Assembly: GCA_019009955.1 (NCBI GenBank)
Contig: CM032228.1
Location: forward strand, 124,800,001 to 124,864,000
Direction of reading: 5' to 3'
DNA from: Riptortus pedestris
Lineage: Eukaryota > Arthropoda > Insecta > Hemiptera > Alydidae
Length of the DNA stretch: 64,000 bases
Each line of letters opens with the position of its first letter. The first letter of the stretch is position 1. Shown in pieces: positions 36,121 to 63,615 of this stretch. The notes beneath the pieces are model-generated. The model saw nothing but the letters and a program-made list of their open reading frames with translations, did no database searches and was not told the origin of the DNA. Made by a program: the position numbers and the translations under genes.

Positions 36121-37245
36121 TACTGTGATAGAGAAGTGAATTTGTGTGGGAATCCCTTTCAAAATGAAGATTGTGGGAATACTTTAGCACACTGCTGGAG
36201 GTTAGTATTACAAATTTATTTTGATTTAATTTGTCAACATAACCTGAATCTGAAGTTCAAGGTTATAGTTGTTACTGTCAGTTTTTTTTTGTTTTGTTTT
36301 CTTGGATTGAGGGTGTTAATATTTGTGATTCATCTTGATTTATTTTCCTTACTTTGTCCTTAAGTATTTTTTTCAACATTTGGTAATGTCTTATTTCTTT
36401 GATAATGCCTGACCACAGTCACATACAATTCACAGACATCTCTGTTTATAATTTGCTTCCAATGTTTCTAATTTTTAAATTTAGGTTTTAACTCTGGTTG
36501 CAATTGATAAGTGAAACTTACTTTTCTGGAAACTTAAATCCATTTATAAAATTATAAATTTGTCCTTCACATGATATAGAAGCCTTGATCCCATTTCCTG
36601 ATCAGTGATTTAGCTACATTATCACTTAATTACTCATATAAAAAATATTACTCTAGGTCATATAAATTATATTTAACATGATTATTATAAATAAAATGCA
36701 TATATTAATTATTTATGTATTTCTTAAGTTCAAGCTTCCTTGCCCAGTTTTCCCCCAGGTGGTTTTTGGTTTTATTCAAGGTATTTTAAATTTGTTTCAT
36801 GTAGCAATTGAAACTACCTTGTATCATCATTTGGCATACTATTGAATGGATGATTGCTGTAGGGGTTTTCACTCAGCACTATAATCTTACGTGTTTATGA
36901 AATGAGGTTTGCTATTTTGTATATTAAAATCTAATTATTTTCCATGTTATCTCGTGTATTTTTGACTTAAAGAATGCTCTAGCCAGTAGTAGTTGGATAT
37001 TTTTAACTCTTTTTAAGGACAATAGCTTAATTTATCTCATCACTTGGTGACTACATTTAGTAAACCTTTTGATATGTAGAGTAAGAATACTGCTAGCCAC
37101 CAACATTAGAATTTATGACATACTCTTCAATATTTAATTCATATTACATTTTCTATAGAATATATTTTGAATTTATTTTTTTAAATTAATTAATACTTGC
37201 TTGAAGATCTAACTTTATAGTATTAACAAGTACAAGTCACAATTC

Positions 37246-37300
<55 letters not shown>

Positions 37301-40249
37301 CTTGACAGTGTTCATGTTTTAAATAAATAGTTAAAAAAAAACAAAACAAAAAAACATGTTTATGGGCTCATTATTAGTACTTTATTTGTTGTTCATTTAT
37401 AAAATAATTTATTTAATTTAAACAAATATTATTATATTTGACTTGGCCTTTATAATCTTGATACCACATCCATTCATGTAACAAAACATGACTTTTGATT
37501 AGTATTATTTAGGGTATTACTTTTACCTAATGTCATGCTTTGTAATATCAGATACTCAAATTTAATTGTCATCAGTTTCAATATTAGAAATATTGTTGAC
37601 TCAGTATAGGTTTTGGAACAACATTTTCAAATGTGTAGGTATTTGATTTGATTAAATTAGCAGTTTTTCCTATGGTTCTAGGGGAAACAAACAATTAAAG
37701 AATACCGGCATATTTTACTATATTTTTTAGTGCATTGTTGAAATATTAATTTGCTTACCTCACATTAAACACAGTTTTTGTTATACAATTTTTGTGATCG
37801 ATTTTATTAATTAAAACAAAAACAAAATTTGAGATTATTGCAACATTGATAATTTCACCAATCTAAAAAAAAAATATTACTTTTTACCCACTAATTTCTA
37901 TTAAGTAGAGTATCCTGTTGAAAAAGCAGTACCGTGGTAAATAATTATGGTATCATAAATAATTATTGTCTTTGACATTGATGATTTTATTACAAATTTA
38001 GTTGTATTTCCAAATCTGTGTGTCCAACACCACATATTCCAGTTCGAGGAATTAGTAGTCTCTTTCTCTGTGTCAACACCCTTAATAAATGACTTGATAT
38101 TTTTTTAAAAATCTCTTGACCATGAAGATTGATATTTCCGAGGAAGACAAATATTTACTTCCGAAGCACCTAATCTTAATGATGTGGTTCGGTAAAAGAA
38201 CTTGCATGCTTATTCAGAAGCATTTGTGAATCTTACTGTGATGAGTGTAGGGAGTTTGCCTTTAATTTGGTACTAATCGAGTTGAAAGTTGGTATAGATG
38301 TTTATTATATGATGAATTGTTCCTGTGCAGTTTTTGTTTGAGTTAAAGTTATTATTCGCCAAATATTATTGGGCAGACAGCAAGGACTGGAGGCAGTCAT
38401 TCATAGTTGCCAATTTCATTTGTTTACACTAATAACATCTTTTTAACAAAGTAATGTGTCTCATATATGAGCTTTTTTTTCTTCATTTTTTTTGTATGCT
38501 GTTTCTATCCACTTGAACAATGATTTGAGTACTCTGCAATGAGTTGAGCGATCCACATATCTCCTAGTTGTGTGCCAGTTGGGAGAGAAATGAAAAGAAT
38601 GCAATCCAATCCTGTTAAATGTAGCTTGTGCGGATGTTTATCGCTAGGATTATGAGGTTAAATCTTAAAGAAATAAGTTTTCAATATATAGATTACTTCA
38701 ACATTTTCTTTTATCTTGACCTCCTCCAGATGATTTAATATTATCTGATCGAAGTTGATATAACCACATTTATAAAAAAATTGCATTCATTTTAGGGAGA
38801 CCCCTTTTCGTATGAATGACACAGTTTGGGTATCCATGATCCGTATGTTACATGATTAAGTGAAACTATATTTGCCAGAAAAGACAAATTATTGCACTGA
38901 CCACAGAATAGAACAAACTGTCCTTCCTTCACCCACAATTTATTTCTTAAGTGACCAAGCGATTTCAGACCAAGCACTCGCATCATCTTTGTCCTGTCAA
39001 CACAACAAATAATTTATTATATATAGAAAATATGCAGTCCACAATTATGTCAGAACTAACACTATATATTCTGATGATTTAACAAACATGACAAAATTAC
39101 AGAATAATAACGTGATAAAATTACCTTATCTCAAGTCCAAAAGTCTCACACAGAGACTGTAAATTAAGCAGATTTCATTGGGCCATTCATTCCATTCATT
39201 GGGCATGCCACTGTGCTACCATTTGCCACTATCTGTTCTCCATTTTTCCTTTAATAAGAAGTTTATGCATAAAGGAATTGAAATTTTGGCTAGGCATAAG
39301 ATGTTTGGTGATTTAGGCGCTTGATGTGAAAATAAGTAGGAATGGATGTTTCCAGAAGAGTGAAAACTAAAGAAACGGTCTCTGTTATATTTGAGTTAGA
39401 GGGAAAACATATAAAACAGCAATTGAAGAGCAATGGATTTGCAATAAGATTAGTTAATGCAACATTTTTCCCCCCCCTGAGTCATAATAATGGAGGTATT
39501 TTAAACTTTTCATTTTCCCCCTTCTATAAACTCTTCCTCCCCCTTGTCTGATTTTATTGTTCATAATAACAGAGATATTTTGAGTTTATACGTATCTTTA
39601 ACTCCCTCTCCTCCTTGTCTGATGAAAACAAGACGTATTTAAGTTTTTTCCAAACGTATTAGCTCATTGCTAATGGGAAATGAGTAGGAATGAGAATTTA
39701 ATTGGTTATATAACATTTTTTCAATCACAAAAATGTCAAGACATTCCAAATACCCATGAAAAATTATGGATGCTGGAGCAAACGGCATGAAGAGATTTAG
39801 AAACTGATATCATAAGTAAATAATGACCATAGAAAAAGTTCTTAATCTTTCACAATGATTTCTTTATGGTCCCAGCATTTTCAGAGCACACACTCCATGT
39901 TCATCGCCCTCTTAGAGTCAAAAACTCAGGACCTTAGTATCCTTGATGAGTGAAGGATTAAGACCTTGTTCTACTATCCTGATCTGCATCCCTCACCTTC
40001 TACCACTTGGGTTTGAAAATTAAATAACTTTCATCTCATACCCTGCGATTTTTTAATTTTAACCACTATTCTATTATGATATTTGGTGCCCAGTTAAGGG
40101 TTTCCATATTCTTTTAATGCTTTAATACCCCTCAAATAAACAATTGGAGTTGTTTTTTACTATACTAGACCTCTGGATTGAAGTAAAAAAATTAATTTTA
40201 CCTATGTAACTTTCAATTTTCTTATTTATTTATTTTTTGCTTCTTTTAG
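36121..40249 (+). other. Probable Mad intron 1
   Basis: Unique AT-rich DNA with a (TA)n tract at 37242-37298 and an old HINE-like copy at about 39130-39640 (agtctcacacagagactgta, cataataatggaggtatttt). It ends in a pyrimidine tract and TTCTTTTAG at 40249. No other gene was seen. Confidence 0.4.
37242..37298. repeat. (TA)n microsatellite
   Basis: TA tract within the presumed first intron. Confidence 0.95.
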
Positions 40250-55472
<15,223 letters not shown>

Positions 55473-55673
55473 CATTATCAGGTAAATTTTATGTTTAATC
55501 TCTGATTGGGCCTCGGGTTAGCCATGTTAGTTAAAGCGTTTACCTTAATCTCGCATGGTAAATTAGAGTGGTGAGTTCGATTACCGCCTAGGCAAATAGG
55601 AATTTTATTTAGTGACAAACTCATTAAATAAAACCCTTAGTCTACCTTGGCTAGAAAAGGGTGGTAGCATGTA

Positions 55674-56993
55674 CAGGGTGCGGCACAGAAATTTGCTGAT
55701 TTGTAATGGTCGCCTTGTCGTGAGGAGTGGGGGGCATAGGCGAATCCAATGTCATTGGAGAGGGGAAGTCTTAAAGTTTTGTTTCTTTCCTCTTCAGTCG
55801 CCATCATGCATTGGACGAAGCAGCAGCGTGCGTTTGCCTGCGAGACTTACTTTTCTAACGGTAGTCCCATTATCACCACTCAACGTGCCTTCCGTACTCA
55901 GTTTAATATTCACCCTACAGGTCCGGTGCCTGGACGGCAATCAATTGTTTCGTGGGTGAACACATTCAGAGAGAGTGAAAGTGTAGCAAAAACCGGTTCA
56001 GGAGGTCATCAGACGGCCAGAACTCCAGAAAATATTGAAAGAGTGAGAGAGTCATTCATCCAATCTCCTCGGCGTTCGGCGCAGAAACACGCAGCTGCTC
56101 TGGGGTTATCTGACCGTACTGTGAGACGAATTCTACACCAAGACCTTAATTTCCATGCGTATAAAATGGCTGTAACGCAGGCGCTGAATGAAACCGATTT
56201 CAATGCCCACCGAAATGCATGTGAAGCACTCGGTGAAAACCTGCCTCACGATACGCTCGTGTTTTTTAGTTATGAAGCTCACTTTCACATTTCTGGTTGT
56301 GTGAACAAACAAAACATGCGTTATTGGAGTGCTAACAACCCACGTCAACTTCATCAGAAGCCACAACATTCTGAACGTGTAACTGTGTGGTGTACAATAT
56401 CAAGAGTAGGGATAATTGATCCTTACTTTTTTGAAGAAAACGAACACACAGTTTCAGTGAATGTAGTTCGCTACAGGGAGATGATTACAACATATTTTTT
56501 CCCTAAGCTGCAAGAAATGAACATTGGTGATGTGTGGTTTCACCAAGATGGAGCCACGGCTCACACAGCGCGATGTTCAATTGAACTTTTGAGGGAGAAC
56601 TTCCCTAATCGACTGATCTCCGTAAGAGGCGATCTTCCTTGGCCTGCGCGCTCGCCTGATTTGACTCCATGCGATGTTTTCTTATGGGGTTACCTCAAAT
56701 CTGTTGCCTACAATGATCGCCCACGGACCCTAGTTCATCTAAAGGACAACATTCGGAAAGCCATCGCCGACATGTCAATTGATATGCTCGAAAGAGTTCA
56801 TCAGAACTTCAAGAAACGCATAGCTCAGTGTATTGACAATGGAGGCCATCAATTGTTCGATGTCATTTTTAAAAAAGTGTAATAAATAAATTCAGAGAAT
56901 GTAAGATAATATGTAAAACGAATTAAAACGTTATCTCTAATATTTTTGTTTTTATTAACCTTTTAAATCAGCAAGTTTCTGTGCCGCACCCTG
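55674..56993 (+). mobile_element. mariner-like element, DD41D (rosa-like), 1320 bp
   Basis: TIRs of about 30 bp: CAGGGTGCGGCACAGAAATT at the left and, in reverse complement, CAGGGTGCGGCACAGAAACT at the right, each continuing tgctgattt. TA duplications at 55672-55673 and 56994-56995. It holds a single uninterrupted transposase frame. The near-identity of the ends suggests a fairly recent insertion. Confidence 0.9.
55806..56882 (+). CDS. DD41D mariner-like transposase, catalytic Asp replaced by Tyr
   Basis: A 358-residue frame from ATG at 55806; upstream in-frame codons read the 5' UTR. The N-terminal part (MHWTKQQRAFACETYFSNGS, QRAFRTQFNI) is the helix-turn-helix typical of this arthropod-rich group, and a second HTH lies near SAQKHAAALGLSDRTVRRIL. 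The core shows VFFSYEAHFHISG (expected D at Y156), WFHQDGATAHTA (D248) and RSPDLTPCDVFLWGYLKS (D290), with 41 residues between the last two, as in the rosa family (DD41D). The first acidic residue, codon TAT at 56271-56273, has become tyrosine, so this copy should be unable to cut DNA although the reading frame is open. Confidence 0.85.
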   Translation: MHWTKQQRAFACETYFSNGSPIITTQRAFRTQFNIHPTGPVPGRQSIVSWVNTFRESESVAKTGSGGHQTARTPENIERVRESFIQSPRRSAQKHAAALGLSDRTVRRILHQDLNFHAYKMAVTQALNETDFNAHRNACEALGENLPHDTLVFFSYEAHFHISGCVNKQNMRYWSANNPRQLHQKPQHSERVTVWCTISRVGIIDPYFFEENEHTVSVNVVRYREMITTYFFPKLQEMNIGDVWFHQDGATAHTARCSIELLRENFPNRLISVRGDLPWPARSPDLTPCDVFLWGYLKSVAYNDRPRTLVHLKDNIRKAIADMSIDMLERVHQNFKKRIAQCIDNGGHQLFDVIFKKV

Positions 56994-57689
56994 TAGATAA
57001 CTTGTCCCAATTAACCACATTAGCAAAAAGTGGGCATTAATAAATAATAAGAAAAAAATATTTGTTTTGCACCATTTATCTGACTTCAAGTTCTTCAATG
57101 ACTTATTGTTCCTTTGATTCCCTAACTATCTTTGAATCAGATTCTTTTTAAGCTACTACAGTAAAAACCACCCTTAGAATAATTAAAGGATTTGTTTGTT
57201 CAATATAAATATAGAATTAATAAAGGAGTGATACGTAAAAAAAATTATAGATGCTATTGGATCCCCATCTGGGTTACGGAAAACCTGTATACCCCCCCCC
57301 CCAAGCCATTGTAACATAAACTGAATATTAATAAATATATAACATTATAGGGGCTCCATTTTGTTCTTATGTCAAAGCAACATAAAAATCCTAGTTTCTG
57401 ATTATCATACTTTTTCAAGCTTATCAAGAATTAGATGTTTTAGTACACTTTTTAAACAATATTCCGATTAAATAAGAATGGTATATAATACATATGGTCC
57501 TCAAAACTTCTATGATTGCTTAAGATTATAGAAGTAGTTCATATTTTATTTTTATTTATTTTAAGTTTCAAGTAGTAATATTTTATTTTCATCCTGTTTA
57601 ATGTTGAGCTTTAGGTTTAAATGTCAGAATGTTATTAAAACTGTGTTCTTAAAAATCAAAATCAATATCTATAAAGATATATGACCGGC

Positions 57690-58490
57690 GTCTTCTTTAC
57701 CCCCCAAATATTTTCTTTTTATGTCTTAAGTAAAAATCGTAGTAGAGGTTAGGGTTAAAGCGAAAACAAGAAGGTACAAATAACTCGCTTAATATTTATA
57801 CTACAAAGAATGTAAAGAACAAACATTAATAGTTATCAAGTTTGTTTCTATAACATTATTCGATACAACTTATAATAATGGAGATACTATGAATTATCAA
57901 ATTCTCCTCTCTTAACCCCCCCCCTTTATTCCTTGTCCAGTTTCAGCCATTTAGGACTATAAACTTTAACATATAATTAAACAGTTAAATATCGATTATA
58001 GTATAGATCAAATAAACTGATAAAAATAAATTGTTGGCGATTAAAGGATGTCAAATCTTAATTCATGATGTCATCACACAACATATTTGCATAAATCTTA
58101 CAAATTAAAAGTACACTGAAAACATTATTTATGTATAAGTATTTTTAAGCTTGAAGTGATTCATGATATGATTAGGTAGGAACGTTGATTTATTCTCGGC
58201 TGTGTACTAATAAATGGAAATATCTCATTTAATCCGAAAAAGGAGAATAAAATGTATTTAACAACTTATAGGAAATTAAATTAGCAATAAGATTGGTTTT
58301 ATGTAATTTTTCAATCCGACCTATGATGAAGAGATACTCAATAATTTTCGAAATTCACCCCCATCTATTAGTCCGATTTCAGTCATTAATGAAATTGATT
58401 TTTAGTTTTGCATGAAACTCTTATATAACAATTTTAGTGACAGTCAAACAAAAATTACAATCGATAGAGCAATGAGCAGATGTGTGTGTC
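57690..58490 (-). repeat. Old HINE-like internal sequence
   Basis: ataactcgcttaatatttat, ttataataatggagatacta, cttgtccagtttcagccat, aagattggttttatgtaatt, tgacagtcaaacaaaaatta. Strongly diverged, no termini. Confidence 0.45.
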
Positions 58491-59106
58491 TGCATGTGTT
58501 TTGCCCTTAAGGGTAAACATACAGTCAATGCAATTAGAGTTCTTTGGTAGCTCACAACAGTCTTTGGTAGAGTTCTTTATCTCCTCATAACAGATAGCTC
58601 AAGTATGGATAGTTGTAATAATTAGTTCTTATTATTTACATAAGCCTTCGAGAATTGAGCGATAATTTAAAATGCTTTCAAACTTAATGTAATGTTATCT
58701 CTAAACCTTTCAGTAGCATTTATTTTTATACCATTTTTGACAGTTCATGATGTTAATGCTACATCAATTAGTTGGTTGAATTTGTCACTATATATAATAT
58801 TATTTTCAAATCCTCCTCAGTCACTACTGGGTCATCTTCAAGTAATCATGGCAAGCTCTTTCAATGAGAGCATCTACAGATTTTATAGTAGTAAGGTTTA
58901 ATATACAGGAAACCTCCAATACTGAGTGTACTAGGTGTTAATCTTTTTTGTACAAATTTATTTTCACTTTCAGCTTAGTATTTCGCAGCAAGAAAATCAA
59001 TCTTTAAAATGTCAAGAGTCCAAACTTAATGATACTGATGATAGAATGACTATAACAGCCATATTGTTTTCACAAAGTGTAGTTAAACCCATTTGCTTTG
59101 TTGCAG

Positions 59107-59745
59107 GTAACTCCTGTGTTTATTGCCATCCTGGAAGGAGCTTCAGAAAGTGAAGAAATACCTGACCAAATTAGCAGGCCCTTCCAAACTGATGATCTCA
59201 AGGCAAAGCAAGACCTGAGATTCAAGCTCTGTCTGTTCTAATACTTTAATGTATCTATAAGAAGACTTGCTGCTAAAGCCTTAAATGAACAGAAAACGGA
59301 CCAAACTATAAGCATATTATGTTTTGTATATTTAATTTATTTATCAGTTACACTTGTGTAACAAACTAGAATGTTAAGTTCTTTATATTTTCCCTGAAAA
59401 TTTGTGCATTGTTGTTTGCTATGACTATTTTTTGGAATTGTTACAATAGAATGCTTATGTATATATTTTATGTTAAAAATGTCTGGGGCATATTTTAAAC
59501 ATATTTTTATTAATGTTAAGAAGGTGAGCAAAAAATGTATATTTTTCTAAAGATCATCCCATAATTTTATAATCTGACTTGCTCTAAAAAAGCAGCCACG
59601 TGAGGGAATAAAATATATTTTATTAAAATTTAGACATTTATTTCTATTATTATATATCTTGTAAACTATTTTCAAATTTGTAGATTCTTTTTCATGAGTA
59701 TTTTATTAACTTTATTGTATTATGTTAACAAGTAAAATAAATTTT
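59107..59745 (+). other. Probable Mad 3'-UTR exon
   Basis: Begins after TTTGTTGCAG. The first ~130 bases are GC-richer and non-coding in all frames. AATAAA signals at about 59607 and 59736-59741 could end the transcript. Inferred from splice signals and position only. Confidence 0.35.
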
Positions 59746-59985
59746 AAACGTTGACTATTAATATATAGACACTATTTTTAACCCTTTTACATCAGCACAA
59801 TGTAAATATGCTCTATGCAAGTACAGCTCTTTTTTTGGTAATTGTAATTTGTTTTAAAGAAAGATGAGGTCACATATGGCTTAGTACATATGTTTACTTT
59901 CATAATCTTCTCAAGGAAATTCAGTTTAACATAGTTTCTAAACAATGACTCATCCTTTTCCATCCTGAACACCAATATATTAAAG

Positions 59986-61195
59986 CAGGTAGCTGTCACC
60001 AGTATATCTACAGATAGGCAACTGGTACCAGTACCCTGAACAACAATCTATTTGCAGACAGACAGCTAGCACCAATATCCTGAAGAACAGTATGTTTACA
60101 GACAGGTAGCTATCACCAGTATCCTGAACAGCAGTCAGTATAGTTACAGATATGCAACTGGCACCAGTATCCTGATCTGCAGTATATTTACAGACAGGCA
60201 GCTGGCACCAGGATATTTACAGATATACAACTGGTACCAGTATCCTGAACAGCAGTATATTTGCAGGCAGGCAACTGGCACCAGTATATTTACAGATAGG
60301 CAGGCAACTGGTACCAGTATATTTACAGATAGGCAACTGGTACCTGTATATTTACAGATAGGCAGCTGGTACCAGTATATTTGCAGGCAGGCAACTGGTA
60401 CCAGTATCATGAACAGCAGTATATTTGCAGGCAGGCAACTGGTACCAGTATCATGAACAGCAGTATATTTGCAGGCAGGCAACTGGTACCAGTATATTTA
60501 CAGATAGGCAGCTGGTACCAGTATATTTGCAGGCAGGCAACTGGTACCAGTATCATGAACAGCAGTATATTTGCAGGCAGGCAACTGGTACCAGTATCAT
60601 GAACAGCAGTATATTTGCAGGCAGGCAACTGGTACCAGTATCATGAACAGCAGTATATTTGCAGGCAGGCAACTGGTACCAGTATCATGAACAGCAGGTA
60701 CCAGTATCATGAACAGCAGTATATTTGCAGGCAGGCAACTGGTACCAGTATCATGAACAGCAGTATATTTGCAGGCAGGCAACTGGTACCAGTATCATGA
60801 ACAGCAGTATATTTGCAGGCAGGCAACTGGTACCAGTATCATGAACAGCAGTATATTTGCAGGCAGGCAAATCCTGAACAGCAGTATATTTGCAGGCAGG
60901 CAACTGGTACCAGTATCATGAACAGCAGTATATTTGCAGGCAGGCAACTGGTACCAGTATCATGAACAGCAGTACATTTGCAGGCAAGCAACTTGCACCA
61001 GTATATTTACAGATAGGCAGGCAACTGGTACCAGTATATTTACAGATAGGCAACTGGTACCAGTATATTTACAGATAGACAGCTGGTACCAGTCTCCTGA
61101 ACAGCAGTATATTTGTAGACAGCTAGCTAGCAACAGTATCCTGAACAGCAGTATATTTGCAGGCAGGCAGCTAAGACCAGTGTCTCAACACCAGG
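59986..61195. repeat. Minisatellite of 44-bp and 29-bp units
   Basis: The main unit (44 bp) contains gcaggcaggcaactggtacc, agtatcatgaacagcagtat and att. A shorter 29-bp variant (atatttacagataggcaact plus ggtaccagt) alternates at 60280-60380, 60490-60520 and 61000-61090. The flanking units at both ends are more diverged (agtatcctgaacagcag), while the centre is nearly perfect, suggesting recent expansion of the core. Each unit centres on the palindrome ACTGGTACCAGT. Open frames on both strands (such as QAGNWYQYHEQQYICR) are by-products of unit lengths and phase, not genes. Confidence 0.9.
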
Positions 61196-61647
61196 GAAAC
61201 TAAACTTAAGACGTTCAGATATCCATTTTTTGAGCAAACACCCATTGTTGTTTAGCTGCAATACTAGCATTTATGTATAGTAGTGGGGGCATTCACTTAA
61301 AATTGTAATCGTAAAAAGGTTGTATATGTCCCTACCATCTACCAATATATTGGTGTAGAGAAAGGATCCATGAAATTTCAATGAACGTGTAGCAATCTGG
61401 CTGTGTAATAGGCAGTAGAAGCTGAAAAATAAAAATTCCCACTACCAAATCACTTACAAAGAATTTAGGAAAGGTTTCACCAACAATCGACTCGACCAAA
61501 TTTAAATACATATAAATTTATTTATAATAAAAATTCACCAATTATAAATATAAAATTGAGAAAGACTAGGTAATATAATGGGGCCACTTATGTTTATTTA
61601 AACTAAATTACAAAGAAAGAACTTAGCTGATGTCTAAAAGTCACTCT

Positions 61648-62323
61648 ACAAGGGGAGTGCACGGCCTTCACCCCACTGATTTGAACGAACATTTTTTAGT
61701 GTTTAGTACCTGATGAAAAACCAATTCTGTTAAAGCGAGAGAACACAATTCTCAAGCGTTCGTCTAAAAAAAAAAATTGTTAAAGTTTGCCTGAGCGTCT
61801 TGTGTTCCCATGATATCAATTTTAAGGATTCCCCCCTGTGGCTTAGGGGATAGCGCTTTCTTTTTGTAGCCAGAAAACTCGAGTTCAAAACTCGCCGGGA
61901 GCGACTATTTTTTTCTGGATTCTTTTTCTTCATTTTTTGCTTCTATCGTTTATTGCGGTCATTTATTTAATATTAATAAATAAATAAAAAGTTTTATTTT
62001 TTATGATGTTCCATATATTTAAAGAAAATTCGAATGCTTTCTGTCAAAAATTGAATTTGTATAAGGAAATATTATACAAGAACTGCTCACAGTTTTAGAA
62101 ACACTTGACAAAAGTTTTAACTTTAAAACTATTAATAATAATTTGTGTTATTGTTGATAATTGTTATATTCTTACGTTTTCAATTAATAATATATTTCTT
62201 GTATAATATTAAATGTTTCCTTATACCAATTCATTTAACAGAATTGGTTTCTCATCAGGTACTAAACACTAAAAAATGTTCGTTCGAATTAGTGGGGGGA
62301 AGGCCATGCACTCCCCTTGTAAG
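61648..62323. mobile_element. Fold-back element with ~90-bp inverted ends
   Basis: The left arm (about 61648-61737: caaggggagtgcacggcctt, gaacgaacattttttagtgt, ttagtacctgatgaaaaacc) is the reverse complement of the right arm (about 62235-62323). The arms differ at only a few positions. The interior contains the tRNA-like segment and a poly(A) tract. No protein. Confidence 0.65.
61835..61908 (+). tRNA. tRNA-like sequence (pseudo-tRNA or SINE head)
   Basis: tgtggcttaggggatagcgc matches a D-arm with box A (TGGCTTAGGGG), and cgagttcaaaactcg is a perfect T-arm with box B. An anticodon-arm-like ttct...agaa stem lies between, with an oversized loop, so the cloverleaf is imperfect. More likely a pol III promoter of a tRNA-derived repeat than a working tRNA gene. 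Confidence 0.35.
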
Positions 62324-62329
62324 ATCAGG

Positions 62330-63435
62330 CTCTGCTGTGTGAGGATGTGCAGGCTGACTGGCCGAGGTCTGACTATCCTAATCCCTTTGTGAAATCGTTC
62401 TTATATGGCCTGAGCCGATGACCAATTTTTCCCTCACCTATCAAATATGCTCAAAAAGGCTGCTAAATGTAATTTAATTATTGTAATTCTCGAATATTGT
62501 TCAGTGTATCGACTTTAAGAGCAGTGAATGTTATTATAAGAATTAATAATGTTAACTAGCAAAATGCCAAGCCACATGACAACTCCAAATTGGATAAAAC
62601 TCTAAATTACATGTAGAAAACTCTTCATTTAAATTTTCATAAATTATAATCTAACTGAGCTTTACTCAAAATATAAGGTACATGGTCATTTAAGACAGGT
62701 ACATGTAATGCAATCTCAGATTCATACAAGTGCCCCTGTTGTGTATCGTGAAAGACAGATATTTTTGCTTGTGTGAAAAATCTTAAATCCTCTAGCAACA
62801 CTGCATTTTGTATTGGGGCTGCTTAAGGATAAAAAAGGATAAGGTATCTTGGTTAGTTCCGGAACTAATGTCACTTATAATTTAGGAAAATTAAATTAGT
62901 AAAAAAATGCTGTAAGTGACTGGACAATGTAGATAACAAAAACATTTAGCCTCAAGGAAGATTTCAAGTTATGAGTAGTTATAAACCAAATTGACCCTAC
63001 ACATGAACAAGAATTAGACAGAATACTGAAATGTGATAGAATAGTAAAAACAAATGAAAACTCATCTGGCTATACTGAAATTAATAGAAGAGTTAGAAGA
63101 ATATTGGAAAGAGAATTGTTAATTCACTCAGGACACTTGAGTGGTATCTTGATAGTTAAACCTCCAGCATTGTACTGATTTAGCTGTGAACAGCCTATCT
63201 CTTTGAACATATGCTGCTTAAAGCTAAGTAATTTTCCATTTGCTAGAATATACATGTTGATGATCTCATCTAAAAATTATTTCTATCTATATAGATTGTT
63301 ACGTTTTATTACGAAATCAGTAATAAACGTTGTTTATTAGAGTTCTTTTGGATTGCAAAATTAAACACTCACAAGCTTCAGTTTTTATCACTACACAATT
63401 TATATACAATACACTACACACTTGGTTAATTGCTA
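62330..63435. other. Unique sequence, nothing recognised
   Basis: AT-rich, no convincing gene, RNA or repeat family. Confidence 0.3.
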
Positions 63436-63439
63436 AAAA

Positions 63440-63615
63440 ACACATTTGCGGCTAAAATTGGACCAGTGGAGTGGGGGAGGGGGTTAACATGGAAAATTTG
63501 AAATATCTCAGTTAATATGTATCGGATCGAAAATATGTATAGAACCAATCTTATTCCAAATATAATGTTCTATAAATGTTGTTATGTAAGTTTTTTCATT
63601 ATCATGAGTATTAAC
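63440..63615 (+). repeat. HINE-like internal fragment
   Basis: cggctaaaattggaccagtg, a G-rich block, gaaatatctcagttaatatg, agaaccaatcttattccaaa and ataaatgttgttatgtaagt match the interior of the family. Confidence 0.5.

Larger units (their letters stand above)
55507..57047 (+). mobile_element. tRNA-derived SINE split by a mariner
   Basis: Left part 55507-55671: cgggttagccatgttagtta, ggtgagttcgattaccgcc, ggctagaaaagggtggtagc. Right part 56996-57047: gataacttgtcccaattaac, gcaaaaagtgggcattaata. Removing 55674-56993 and one TA restores a standard SINE, proving the order of insertion. Confidence 0.8.
55482..59106 (+). other. Probable 3'-UTR intron of Mad
   Basis: A donor-like CAG^GTAAAT lies nine bases after the stop codon, and an acceptor TTTGTTGCAG at 59106 precedes a GC-richer block. 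The intron would carry a SINE, the rosa-like element, and old HINE-like sequence (about 57690-58490). If unspliced, the 3' UTR would instead run into these repeats. Confidence 0.4.

Noticed and set aside
60381..61203. Long open frames on both strands encoding repeated QAGNWYQYHEQQYICR-like peptides
   Set aside because: They follow from the minisatellite unit lengths and base content; frames are open on both strands and have no start or splice context.
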